Positions 10,301 through 16,682 of a stretch of 26,137 nt of DNA are shown piece by piece (the first letter of the stretch is position 1; every line of letters starts with the position of its first letter). The notes under the pieces are model-generated. The model saw nothing but the letters and a program-made list of their open reading frames with translations, was not told where the DNA came from and did no database searches. The stretch is from contig WFSU01000166.1 of the NCBI GenBank assembly GCA_015485845.1, forward strand, positions 1 through 26,137, in the 5' to 3' direction. Made by a program: the position numbers and the translations under genes. Origin of the DNA: Nitratifractor sp. GTDB lineage: Bacteria; Campylobacterota; Campylobacteria; Campylobacterales; Sulfurovaceae.

Positions 10301-11733
10301 CAGGGAAGTACAATTACTACGTCACCGATGTCAACTGGACCAACGTTGACCGTGCCAGCTATCCCCACAAGACGGTGTTTGACCCCACCTGCAAAAACAG
10401 TACCAACCCCAATTGCAACGACTGTGTTCTCGGCAGTAAGGTGGCACCTGCCAGCGGCAAGGTTGGCTGTCTGACCAGTTCTGACAGCAGCAATTCCAAT
10501 TACAACCTGATTCCCTTGAAGTTTGAGCCGTACAAATTTGATGTCACAGCGAGGCCGGAACTCCAGGGTGAAGGAAATTTCACCGAAAACAACGTCACGA
10601 CTTCCTACCTGTTCATGAACGATTTCCGTCACAACTACTTCAACGACCCAAGTGCCCAATCCATCGAAATGTCGGTGCTCTACAACGGCGATGTCGTCGC
10701 CAGAGGAAAAGACGGAGGCCTCCTGACCAACTTCACCGAAAACTGCTCCGCCTCGAATGTCGAGCTCTACCTCGATATCAACGACTCGAATACCACGAGC
10801 AATTACACGCTGCAAACCTATTTGCAAATTGATGACGCTACCCATCCATATGTCGACACACAGGATCTCAACGTCACAGATCACAACAACAGCGACCACA
10901 GTACCGATTTCGTCGATGCAAACGATACTGTCAACCCCGCCAATGCTATTATCCTTCCCAAAAGCGCCTTCCATGATAGCGGCACCCCGGACACCCATAT
11001 CACCGGTGCGGCAACGATCGTCCTCAATACCACCGTCCGCAAACAGTATCGCGATACCACTCAGGGTATCAACCCCATCGTCATGATGTACAAAAAGCTT
11101 ACTGCCAAAGACCCGAATGCTGCCTCTCAGGCTGACATGGCGACACATACCCCGGAAGGGAATAACACCACCCCACTCGGTGTCACCTACCTCTACGGCA
11201 AAGTCACTCCGGGCAAGCTCAACTACATGAATGTCACCGACGACACCAGACGCACCGCTCTCTACGTCGATGTCTACTGCGACAGAAGCAGTCCGGAATA
11301 TGGCAAAGCATACCTCTCGACCCCAACTTGGGGGGCTGATGAGGATAAGTTGAACTGGCACCTCTCCCGTGTATTTGACGCGACGCAGATCGGCACAATC
11401 GATCTGAATGCTTCGACATTCGGAACAAACAGTGCCACTCCTTACACCATCGCCGTGCCCAGCGGTACCAGTGGCAACCCAGCGACGGACGTCTCAATCG
11501 ACAGTCCCAATGCCGGGATGCAACAAGACATCAATGTTACCGTCGGAGGCGCCACGCGCCCCTGTGTCGTCAAAGTCGCCTACACACCCAAACCCTGGCT
11601 GGTCTACGATCCGGCCAAAAATTATTACCGCGTCCACTACATCGGCGGCGGCACCTGGAACGGTGTCGGCGGCACCGGAAAAGTGATCCACACCCGATCC
11701 GGTCGGACACCGGTACCAAGGATGAACTGGTGA
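4357..11733 (+). CDS. Giant modular exported protein with polyserine linker (MshQ/PilY1-like)
   Basis: This is a 2458-residue exported protein. Residues 1-20 form a Sec signal peptide ending LWA. Residues 28-123 are almost pure serine (89 of 96), a flexible spacer. About 100-residue Ig/cadherin-like repeats start near residues 129, 233, 334, 427, 697 and 799, with the shared features SRSIxQGN, GITRTDGD, PAGTYTMEFRAxDDDGWSxWK. The fourth repeat is interrupted by a jelly-roll-like segment (about 485-650, EDAENGNTAGWDIYD) resembling carbohydrate-binding modules. A long central region includes GGWSLVVVYD, and a Cys-rich stretch leads to CSRDNFAIRP at about 1852, as in large MshQ-like proteins of this phylum. 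The chain ends in PWLVYDP...RMNW. AAGGAG precedes the ATG. The stop overlaps the next prepilin gene by four bases. An adhesin or pilus-associated role is inferred; no enzyme motif was seen. Confidence 0.75.
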   Translation: MKRFASIFLAIMISSTNLWAWVIINPGSSSSGGSGSASSSSSSSSSSSSSGGSSTSSSSSSSSSSSSSSSSSSSSSSSSSSSSSSSSSSSSSSSSSSSSSSSSSSSSSSSSSSSSSSSSSSSSGGSEIPPIANNVSRSITQGNSLTWNLNGTGGITRTDGDDIDAFQTRNRDPHIQFNGSISYPFLMGGGKKGHIKVPSSTPAGTYTMEFRAQDDDGWSHWKTFTIVVRPQHPPIATDVSRSITQGNSLTWNLNGTGGITRTDGDKIDTFQTRNRDPHIQFDGSVSHWRYGKYGRITVGSSVPAGTYTMEFRAKDDDGWSAWKTFSITITPQTPPTTSNILLQYQVNNNHSYNLMNKTTRTDGDPITKFRLSGTVPAFVSLGGSHNKYLRVRPHTGDRGVYTFKFEAQDNDGWSTPSTITLIIINKPPIVDIPDFVYRAGNPALNIQISNYTTPTNGDPILSYAWLAGDLPAGLHWSGGQASPPSSTVYEDAENGNTAGWDIYDNNPSGATITNVYDSVKKSRVIQLSGSYTNNGYRLTSPTWYWKNTTQHIISWDMKYSENYHIYVMVRTTHGFRYIDYTHSDSFGSGTATSRSVRHGLGSGTKDGHWHTIIRDLEADLHDFQPGNHITRVDGFLIRGSGRIDNVKLISNPHLAGAGAFQGSPTQAGEYYITAGAKDAGGIGYDTFKLKVIIPEPPIASNVSRSILRGSGLLWQLTTTGGIRRTDGDKIIQFEDANNTSGYIHFDKTISDSANGKLGKITINPSTPPGTYTMMFRAKDRDGWSDWKRFLVKVNPGTPPIAANVSRSILQGNSLTHNLNGTRGITRTDGDNIDAFNIRNKDPHINFDGNVSGVLGKSGRITVSASVPAGTYSLQFRAHDVDGWSAWKTFTVVVKPINHTSDICYNRPNYRVFPIVGTPMRRLFCHADRDYGNFRGGPGCQQIITLKNAGTENLTQVEISIDQDPAADNDIPMFDCSIHGGGTCQSPSHYTWGSHDFHDGIKFVMPNFAPDANETIDIRTSPSIALDPPPNRAMMDGTNLYVKYRDSSNTLHISRVPFCADGADYAMDVDSNFSLIYGGPGTAVLGDMATTGDSILYAVENNNTQDNDHYNGTLSNANTSYILTDAAFVNAADGNKSNASTAKLNLPSYVKAEHIKWAGLFWQGYVHEPHAAGKTLAQIKANLDTRQWNTVKIKNPDGTYANVTADSSIKDVNNSTYHLLMVDHDSYRFFYSSYKNITSIVKSHFDDNLSTHMFTVGDILTTAGTDTADSLYVPHANNGNGKWFLDTFGGGGSVGYFGGWSLVVVYDLIGTTEAASSSEAYKNVSLYNGYDFFTTGGDGNVTFATDVAIAGFKTPKHGTVNSKLLLFGGGADKTMSPDILKIQKKKDTSTFVDVSNGKNPANNQFNSTYTVNNTEINPNKPNHQGMDLDIIDVSSHMDHDQSTTKLRFGVEKIQVGSNPSDGYCDQIFPQVLGFSTELYVPEICYDFNVHNGAYYRLPVGDDRNFSTHKIGNDPLIFGIMIKSENADFDMKNTTGGIKFHNAPALTFDASSSLYSPPSINAYLPAIDAGGDFIALGEDANSSGGTVGSNEINYAKFYYGFNDGNQVTDKFDLEVHTSVQFTAGLSPIPFVLSTDGNSSSPTHIGRCDVNQTYDPVYLWFNIERADVTDSTPNTPQDRYPLYTHVAGRDFGVSIASYSGPNFQTPHAYNSTVELEMISADSFDNDRDNGYDSVCQDPGANAIFGEGKLWDFGTTNQDRITVPSFKNNMSQIDQTVTSRNAAYRVWVLTNIDTNGTRQIVDYHETDKTRFKHVYDTHYKNKDDNTTHYCTASCASDDGTTKCYECIKKYFATPVCSRDNFAIRPEGFRIEVSDANETTDINSSIVPIALTNNQAPTSVALSAGYRYRLDGTAKTFRYAHTSKGYTNIISIDNNATGRGYDDHALLAFDSTSSGTGCADTNDHDQAITFANSTTTDTPSNIDNNNTGKYNYYVTDVNWTNVDRASYPHKTVFDPTCKNSTNPNCNDCVLGSKVAPASGKVGCLTSSDSSNSNYNLIPLKFEPYKFDVTARPELQGEGNFTENNVTTSYLFMNDFRHNYFNDPSAQSIEMSVLYNGDVVARGKDGGLLTNFTENCSASNVELYLDINDSNTTSNYTLQTYLQIDDATHPYVDTQDLNVTDHNNSDHSTDFVDANDTVNPANAIILPKSAFHDSGTPDTHITGAATIVLNTTVRKQYRDTTQGINPIVMMYKKLTAKDPNAASQADMATHTPEGNNTTPLGVTYLYGKVTPGKLNYMNVTDDTRRTALYVDVYCDRSSPEYGKAYLSTPTWGADEDKLNWHLSRVFDATQIGTIDLNASTFGTNSATPYTIAVPSGTSGNPATDVSIDSPNAGMQQDINVTVGGATRPCVVKVAYTPKPWLVYDPAKNYYRVHYIGGGTWNGVGGTGKVIHTRSGRTPVPRMNW
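4438..4725 (+). repeat. Serine-codon repeat tract
   Basis: This tract encodes residues 28-123 of the giant protein, including 68 consecutive serines (56-123). The unit TCCAGTTCGAGCAGCTCC (six Ser codons) occurs in three perfect tandem copies at 4666-4719, with degenerate copies before. Units are multiples of three bases, so length change keeps the frame. All six frames stay largely open here, producing spurious Glu/Leu- and Gln/Phe-rich reading frames. Confidence 0.95.
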
Positions 11734-12449
11734 GACATTTCGCAAGCCATCGCCCCGCGATCGCCATGATCGAGCTGATCTTCGCGATCGTCATCATGGG
11801 GATCGCCCTCCTCTCGGCACCCATGCTCGTCTCCACTGCATCGAGCAGCTCACGAGTCTCTTTCCAGCAGGAGTCGATCGCCATGCTTGCTTCCCACACC
11901 AATGCCCTCCTCTCCTATGCCTGGGATGAGCAAGACACCGAGTCGGTCAACAACGACTCCATCCTCGACACCAACAGCACTGTCGCGGCCTTCAATGATC
12001 GCAACATCAGTTCCCCATTCCTTGGCAGGCTGCGCTTTCTCCCCCCTGGAGGGAGTGCTCTCGATGCAACTCCGTCCGCAAGTTTCGGATCCGGCGTAGA
12101 AGAAAATGCCACCCTCTCGGATGATGTCGACGACTTTGACGGGAGAAATGAAGCTCTCAGTGAAGTGACAAGTGTCGGACAAGTCCTCGATGGTGATTTT
12201 CTCGACCAGAACATCACTGTCACTACCCAAGTTCAGTATGCAGACGACAGACCCTCGAGTATGTCTGCCTGCCGGGGATCAGGATGCAGGTATAGTCGAC
12301 CGTTTTCCCTCGCTACGGCGGCAACCCGCAATGTCAAAATCATCACCACCAATCTGACCTCCAGCAATGATCCTGACAAAAGCATTACGATGCAAGCTTT
12401 CATGTGCAACATCGGGACGGCTCAGCCCATACGGAGGGAGGGGATATGA
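11730..12449 (+). CDS. Prepilin-type minor pilin 1 (PilV/GspI-like)
   Basis: This 239-residue protein has a type IV prepilin N-terminus: after RHFASHRPA comes IAMIELIFAIVIMGIAL, with Glu at position 5 of the mature chain. It starts at a GTG overlapping the TGA of the giant gene (GTGA), with AAGGA at 11718-11722, so translation is likely coupled. The body contains a Cys pair near CRGSGC and is otherwise not recognisable. Its place as first prepilin after a giant surface protein resembles minor-pilin operons (PilV/PilW/PilX with PilY1, or the MSHA cluster). It is predicted to sit in the inner membrane and assemble into a pilus or pseudopilus tip. Confidence 0.75.
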   Translation: MRHFASHRPAIAMIELIFAIVIMGIALLSAPMLVSTASSSSRVSFQQESIAMLASHTNALLSYAWDEQDTESVNNDSILDTNSTVAAFNDRNISSPFLGRLRFLPPGGSALDATPSASFGSGVEENATLSDDVDDFDGRNEALSEVTSVGQVLDGDFLDQNITVTTQVQYADDRPSSMSACRGSGCRYSRPFSLATAATRNVKIITTNLTSSNDPDKSITMQAFMCNIGTAQPIRREGI

Positions 12450-13405
12450 AACAGTTTGCATCACGGCGGTCGGCTTTTACTCTCCTCGAAGTTGTCTTTG
12501 CCATCGTCATCCTCGGGATCGTCGCCTCGATCAGCTCCAGCATCATCGTCCAGGTGTACTCCGCTTATCTCCAGCAGCGCACCGTCCACAATGCCAGCCT
12601 CAAAACCGAACTCGCCATCAGCCAGATCGCCAACCGTCTCCTCTACCGCATCGACCGCAGCGTCGTCGCCCGCAAACCTGGACAGTATGGCAACACATAC
12701 GGTACCGATCTCTACCCACTCCGGGAAGTCCCCGATGGCAACGCTTCCAATGATTATAACATCCTCGAGTGGATCGGTTACGACAACGATAGCTTCAGCA
12801 TCAGCAACAGACCCGGCTGGAGCGGATACTGCAATATCAACACCAGCACTTACAATGTACTGGACACCCCCGGTTCTTATGGTACAGCTTTAACCACGCT
12901 CCAGACATACTACGGTGCTGCCAGCGGCGCCATCGTCTTCTCCGGCTGGCCGGACTACCGTACAGATGCCGGAGCTGCTGGAGGCACCTATACGGCCAGT
13001 TGCATGTTTGATAGAAGTGGCAACGGCTGCATCTTCCCCGTCACCAACCTCGGAGGAGGCTCCGCAACCTTCACAGGAGGCGATCGACAGTCCGGACGCA
13101 TGATCTATACTGAGTTGTACAAGTACGCCCTCTCTGCCTTCGCCATCGTACCGTGGAATGAACACTTCTTGACGGGCAACAGCGGCGTCAAAGTCTGGGA
13201 CGTAAATCTCACCTATGGGTATCAACCCTGGGAGGGGGATTCTTATGATGATGGACAATCCTCTCTGCTAATCCGCAACGTCAGCGTCTTCCGCTTCATT
13301 AAAGAGACCAACAATGTCCGCGTCAAACTCTGCGTAGTCGAAAAAGTCGGTAACGGTACCAACGACCACTACTCCATCTGCAAGGAAAAGGCGGTGATCC
13401 GATGA
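12446..13405 (+). CDS. Prepilin-type minor pilin 2 (PilW/GspJ-like)
   Basis: This 319-residue protein starts MKQFASRRSA, with the cleavage point before FTLLEVVFAIVILGIVA (Glu5 present). The ATG at 12446 overlaps the previous stop (ATGA) and has a strong GGAGGGAGGGG site just upstream; an in-frame ATG at 12404 would only add unrelated residues from the neighbour. The length and the order (second of three) match PilW or GspJ, the larger minor pseudopilins. Cys residues (CNINTS, CMFDRSGNGC, CVVEK, SICK) suggest disulfides in the periplasmic domain. It is co-translated with the genes on both sides. Confidence 0.78.
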   Translation: MKQFASRRSAFTLLEVVFAIVILGIVASISSSIIVQVYSAYLQQRTVHNASLKTELAISQIANRLLYRIDRSVVARKPGQYGNTYGTDLYPLREVPDGNASNDYNILEWIGYDNDSFSISNRPGWSGYCNINTSTYNVLDTPGSYGTALTTLQTYYGAASGAIVFSGWPDYRTDAGAAGGTYTASCMFDRSGNGCIFPVTNLGGGSATFTGGDRQSGRMIYTELYKYALSAFAIVPWNEHFLTGNSGVKVWDVNLTYGYQPWEGDSYDDGQSSLLIRNVSVFRFIKETNNVRVKLCVVEKVGNGTNDHYSICKEKAVIR

Positions 13406-13899
13406 CACAATCCCCCAAAGCCCATACTATGCGCCCGGCATTTTCGATGATCACAGCAATCTTCGTGATCATGATCATGGCCAGCGTCGGTGCCTTCGTG
13501 ATGAATCTCTCCGGCAAAATGGTGCAGGAGACCACCACGCAGTACCGGCGGGAACAAGCCATCCTCTACGCCAAAAGCTACACCGAATACGCCATCCTCC
13601 TCGCCACAGCCCAAACCTGCACCCGCAACCTCAAAGCCGACATCGGTGGCAGCGGAAATGAAGTAAAAGCCGGGCAGGGATACCATGTCGATGTTTACAT
13701 CAATTACCTCGGCAACACTTCCCCTTCCAGCTGTACCAATCTGGTCGGCACCACCGCAATCAGTAACCCCGAGACAGTCATCTTTATCGACACATACGTC
13801 CACTACCGCGATCCAGAAAGTCCAGCTGCGGTCGCCGGGAAGCCCTGGAGCGCGGATCCGGGTTTTGTCTTCCATCGCCGTACCATTCAGCGCCTCTGA
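13402..13899 (+). CDS. Prepilin-like minor pilin 3 (PilX/GspK-like), no Glu5
   Basis: This 165-residue protein overlaps the preceding gene by ATGA. A basic leader ends in RPA, followed by FSMITAIFVIMIMASVGAFV. The residue at mature position 5 is Thr, not Glu. Loss of Glu5 is a known trait of GspK and some PilX-type tip subunits, which cap the pseudopilus because they need not contact a subunit above them. The mature part has two Cys (in QTCTRN and SSCTN). It is the last gene of the coupled operon; hpf follows with its own promoter. Confidence 0.7.
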   Translation: MTQSPKAHTMRPAFSMITAIFVIMIMASVGAFVMNLSGKMVQETTTQYRREQAILYAKSYTEYAILLATAQTCTRNLKADIGGSGNEVKAGQGYHVDVYINYLGNTSPSSCTNLVGTTAISNPETVIFIDTYVHYRDPESPAAVAGKPWSADPGFVFHRRTIQRL

Positions 13900-13933
13900 T
13901 GAGGGGCTGTTTACCCTCCATTCACCCTTTTTT

Positions 13934-13942
13934 TGCTATAAT
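13934..13942 (+). promoter_or_regulatory. Extended -10 promoter of hpf
   Basis: TGC-TATAAT lies after a T-run and 28 bases before the hpf ATG. An AAAAAGGA ribosome binding site follows at about 13956-13963. Confidence 0.75.
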
Positions 13943-13969
13943 TTAATATACCAATAAAAAGGATACATT

Positions 13970-14515
13970 ATGAATCGCAGCATTACAGGAAGACATTTCG
14001 AACTGACTGAGCCGATCAAAAACTACATCGAAGCCGCCTTGGATGGCTTTGAGAAATACAACCTCGACATCATTTCGGCCAACGTCGTCATCTCCGGTGA
14101 CATGAAAAACGGCAAAAAAGGCTTCAGCACCGAGTTTGTCGTCAACCTCAAAGACAAAAACACCGTCGTCATCACCCAGAAAGACAAAGACGTCTACGCT
14201 GCTATCGACCTCGCTGCCGAACGGATCAAGAAAAGCCTCCGCCGCTACGCCGACAAGATCAAAAACGGCCGGATCACCAGCCTCAAAGAGCTCGGAAGCG
14301 AAGCCGAAGCCGTCCTCGAGCAACTCGACTACTCCGAAGAAACCGAACCCGAGATCGTCCCGATGGATCTGGAGCTCCATAAGCCGATGGATTTCGACGA
14401 AGCCATCGAAGCTCTCAAAGCCAACACTCACCAGCAATTCATCGTCTTCAACGACAACGAAGGCAACATGCGCGTAATGTATAAGCGTGCTGATGGGAAG
14501 TTTGGGCTGTATTAA
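13970..14515 (+). CDS. hpf: Ribosome hibernation promoting factor, long form
   Basis: This protein binds 70S ribosomes in starvation or stationary phase and brings them together as inactive 100S dimers. The 181 residues contain the N-terminal S30AE/YfiA domain (about 1-100: MNRSITGRHFELTEPIKNYI, then a basic helix ERIKKSLRRYADKIK). An acidic linker follows, then the C-terminal dimerisation domain (about 130-181: KPMDFDEAIEALK, FIVFND, VMYKRADGKFGLY), so it is the long type. The gene has its own extended -10 and good ribosome binding site. It converges with recG across a 155-base gap filled by hairpin modules. Confidence 0.9.
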   Translation: MNRSITGRHFELTEPIKNYIEAALDGFEKYNLDIISANVVISGDMKNGKKGFSTEFVVNLKDKNTVVITQKDKDVYAAIDLAAERIKKSLRRYADKIKNGRITSLKELGSEAEAVLEQLDYSEETEPEIVPMDLELHKPMDFDEAIEALKANTHQQFIVFNDNEGNMRVMYKRADGKFGLY

Positions 14516-14540
14516 TCACCATTCATATACCAACCAATAC

Positions 14541-14588
14541 AGGGGCTGGGACTTCAGTCCCACCAAACGCGACTGAAGTCGCGTCCCC
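14541..14588. repeat. 48-base double-hairpin module, copy 1
   Basis: The layout is GGGG, then hairpin TGGGACTTCAGTCCCA (14547-14562), a CAAA spacer, hairpin CGCGACTGAAGTCGCG (14568-14583), then CCCC, so outer GGGG/CCCC could close a two-hairpin structure. It is identical to 23573-23620 except for one C/T. It lies between the convergent hpf and recG. Beyond it, 14593-14610 holds a weak AGGTG/CACCT inverted repeat and 14631-14640 a further GGC-TGAA-GCC hairpin. Confidence 0.9.
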
Positions 14589-14657
14589 AAAGCAGGTGTT
14601 GCATACCACCTACGCTTCCATTTAATGGTCGGCTGAAGCCAACCCTACATGAATCCA

Positions 14658-14692
14658 TAATTTCTAATTTCTAACCTCTAATTTCTAATTTC
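14658..14692. repeat. TAATTTC heptamer array at the recG 3' end
   Basis: There are five 7-base units: TAATTTC twice, TAACCTC once, TAATTTC twice. Twenty-nine bases (14662-14690) are identical to 16653-16681 at the end of the M16 gene. The array encodes the last residues of RecG (KLEIRG) and its TAG stop on the minus strand. Confidence 0.92.
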
Positions 14693-16569
14693 CCCACTCT
14701 CTCCTTCGCATACCCCACGACCTCCTCATCCTCCCCCATATCCAGCCACCGGAACTTCTGTCCACTCTGGATCGTCCCGTCGAGGATATCACCGCTGTCG
14801 CGGAATTTCAAGTCAAGTTTGGCAATCTCGAATCCGTTGGTAGTGATAGCAAACTTCTGAAGGCGTTCGTTGGTAGGGGTATTGGAAAAAAGGTAACACC
14901 AGCTCTCCAGTCCATTGCGCCCGACACGCCCCCGAAGCTGATGGAGCGTCGCCAATCCGAGACGCTCGGCACCGACAATGACGATGAGGGTCAGGCGCGG
15001 CAGGGAGATCCCCACCTCCACGACGGTTGTGGCCAATAAAATATTTCCCTCATCTCGGAAGCGCAACAGCACCTCCTCTTTGTCCTTGTCCTTGCCGTGC
15101 GTTACGTACACTCCATCAAATTTTTCTTCCCAGTAACCTCTTGCCTCATCGAGCGACTGGTACGGGACTTCGCTGCTCTCTTCGACGAGAGGATAGACGA
15201 TGAGGACTTGATGATCCTGCGCGACCTCTTGCTGGATGTGCTCAAGGAGGCCGGGAAACCCTGGCCGCCCGATCGTCCGGGTCGTTACCGTCCGATCAAA
15301 CGGCGTGGTGGTGATCAAACTCACATCCACCAGCTCCGACTCCATCATCGCCTGCGTTCGGGGGATGGGTGTGGCCGAAAACTGGAGATAGTGAGGCTTG
15401 CGCTCCCCATCAGGGGTCTGGTGATTTGTGATGCGTCGCCCCGATGCATCATGAATCACCTGACCCCCTTGACTGTGACCCCCTTGACTGCTAACCAGCG
15501 CCTCCAGCATCTGCCGCTGCTGCGTCCCGAAGCGGTGCTGCTCATCCACCATTACCAACGGTGCAACCGGCAGATCCTCGAGGTAAAGTAGCGCATGGGT
15601 ACCGATGATGAAATCCGCTTCCCGGTAGCTCTCATCGGTATGCCCCTGCATCACAAGGGCGATGCGTACCGAATCAGGCAGATGCTTCTGTGCCTCTTCA
15701 TAGAGCTGGAGTGCCAACAGGGAAGTGGGTGCCATGAGAATGCTCCGGTGAGGCAGCGCCATCATCGCCGCCGCGAGGATCACCATGGTCTTGCCCGAAC
15801 CGACATCCCCCACGACCATCCGTTTGGCTGCCCGATCGCTACGCGAAAGATCCTTTTGAATCGCGGCAATAGTCTCTTCCTGCTCTACTGTCAGGGAAAA
15901 GGGCAATCCTGAGACAAACGGTGTGATCTCCCCCGTCAGCGCCTCCATGGCCGGGTAGTCGTGCCGCTTGCCGCGCAGCTTACGCAAATGATTATACGCT
16001 TCGATGAATTTAAGTGTCTCGATGTGCTCAGGCTTGAGTGCCCCTTCGTGGTAGATCTCTTCGAGACTCTTAGGGAAATGAAGATGCATCAACGTCGCCA
16101 CTTCGCGGGAGTCCAACCCCTCATCAAAAAGATTTTTCTCCGTGATAAAGGTGCGGATCAGATCGCGGATCTCAGTCGCTTTGAGGGAAGTTTTGTACTT
16201 GGGAGTAATCGCGCCGACCTCTTTGATCGCTCGAGGCTGCGGGATTTGGAGATACCCCCGGTACTCTTCAAGTCGTCCCTGGATGGTGTGATGTGATCCC
16301 ACTTTGAACGTGTCGTAGTGGTACGGCGTAGCACGGAAAAAGGTCGAAGAGACCCGCTTGCCAAACTGCGGGAGGACAAACGTCACCCGCAGTTTGCCCC
16401 CGAACATCCCCATCTTCTCCACCGTCGCCTCCACCGTCACTGTTTTGCCCAGTTCAAGTGCATGCGAGAGAGTGGTATCGTTGTACGAGGTTGGCACAAT
16501 CAATGCCAAGTCAAGCAACGTATGGATCTTAAGTTTTTTGAACAGTTGTTTCGCTTCGTCGGTTTGCAT
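14671..16569 (-). CDS. recG: ATP-dependent DNA helicase RecG
   Basis: This superfamily 2 helicase remodels stalled replication forks and Holliday junctions. It has 632 residues, shorter than E. coli RecG, as usual in Campylobacterota. Walker A GDVGSGKT is at about 254-261, DEQHRFG at about 341-347, SATPIPRT at about 396-403, ATTVVEVG and QLRGRVGRNG in the C-terminal helicase domain, with an OB-like wedge region before residue 200. Between DEQHRFG and ATPIPRT there are about 50 residues instead of roughly 24: an in-frame palindromic DNA insert. A -10 lies only five bases before the ATG and no Shine-Dalgarno is seen, so the mRNA may be leaderless. The gene ends in a heptamer array that supplies its last codons. 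Confidence 0.95.
   Translation of the reverse strand: MQTDEAKQLFKKLKIHTLLDLALIVPTSYNDTTLSHALELGKTVTVEATVEKMGMFGGKLRVTFVLPQFGKRVSSTFFRATPYHYDTFKVGSHHTIQGRLEEYRGYLQIPQPRAIKEVGAITPKYKTSLKATEIRDLIRTFITEKNLFDEGLDSREVATLMHLHFPKSLEEIYHEGALKPEHIETLKFIEAYNHLRKLRGKRHDYPAMEALTGEITPFVSGLPFSLTVEQEETIAAIQKDLSRSDRAAKRMVVGDVGSGKTMVILAAAMMALPHRSILMAPTSLLALQLYEEAQKHLPDSVRIALVMQGHTDESYREADFIIGTHALLYLEDLPVAPLVMVDEQHRFGTQQRQMLEALVSSQGGHSQGGQVIHDASGRRITNHQTPDGERKPHYLQFSATPIPRTQAMMESELVDVSLITTTPFDRTVTTRTIGRPGFPGLLEHIQQEVAQDHQVLIVYPLVEESSEVPYQSLDEARGYWEEKFDGVYVTHGKDKDKEEVLLRFRDEGNILLATTVVEVGISLPRLTLIVIVGAERLGLATLHQLRGRVGRNGLESWCYLFSNTPTNERLQKFAITTNGFEIAKLDLKFRDSGDILDGTIQSGQKFRWLDMGEDEEVVGYAKERVGKLEIRG
15413..15490. 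repeat. In-frame palindromic insert and 15-base tandem repeat inside recG
   Basis: Arms 15413-15437 and 15443-15467 pair at 21 of 25 positions around the loop GCCCC. They are followed by TGACCCCCTTGACTG repeated twice without gap (15461-15475 and 15476-15490). The reading frame of recG continues through it (about residues 360-386: SQGGHSQGGQ then VIHDASGRRI). It corresponds to the extra residues between helicase motifs II and III. Confidence 0.75.
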
Positions 16570-16574
16570 GGGGT

Positions 16575-16580
16575 ATTATA
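16575..16580 (-). promoter_or_regulatory. -10 element of recG, five bases from the ATG
   Basis: The minus strand reads TATAAT, then ACCCC, then the recG ATG. Transcription would start at or beside the A of the start codon. No TGn extension and only a weak -35 are seen. Confidence 0.5.
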
Positions 16581-16652
16581 GCGAAGGATGAGCATGGAAT
16601 CGGAAAATATGTCAGATTGTCATACTTTTACAAAAGCAACGCCCACCAAAAC

Positions 16653-16682
16653 TTCTAATTTCTAACCTCTAATTTCTAATTC
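16653..16682. repeat. TAATTTC heptamer array at the M16 gene 3' end
   Basis: Four units share the order TAATTTC, TAACCTC, TAATTTC, TAATT with the array at 14658-14692 (29 identical bases). It includes the TAG stop of the minus-strand M16 gene (16678 to 16676). Confidence 0.92.
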
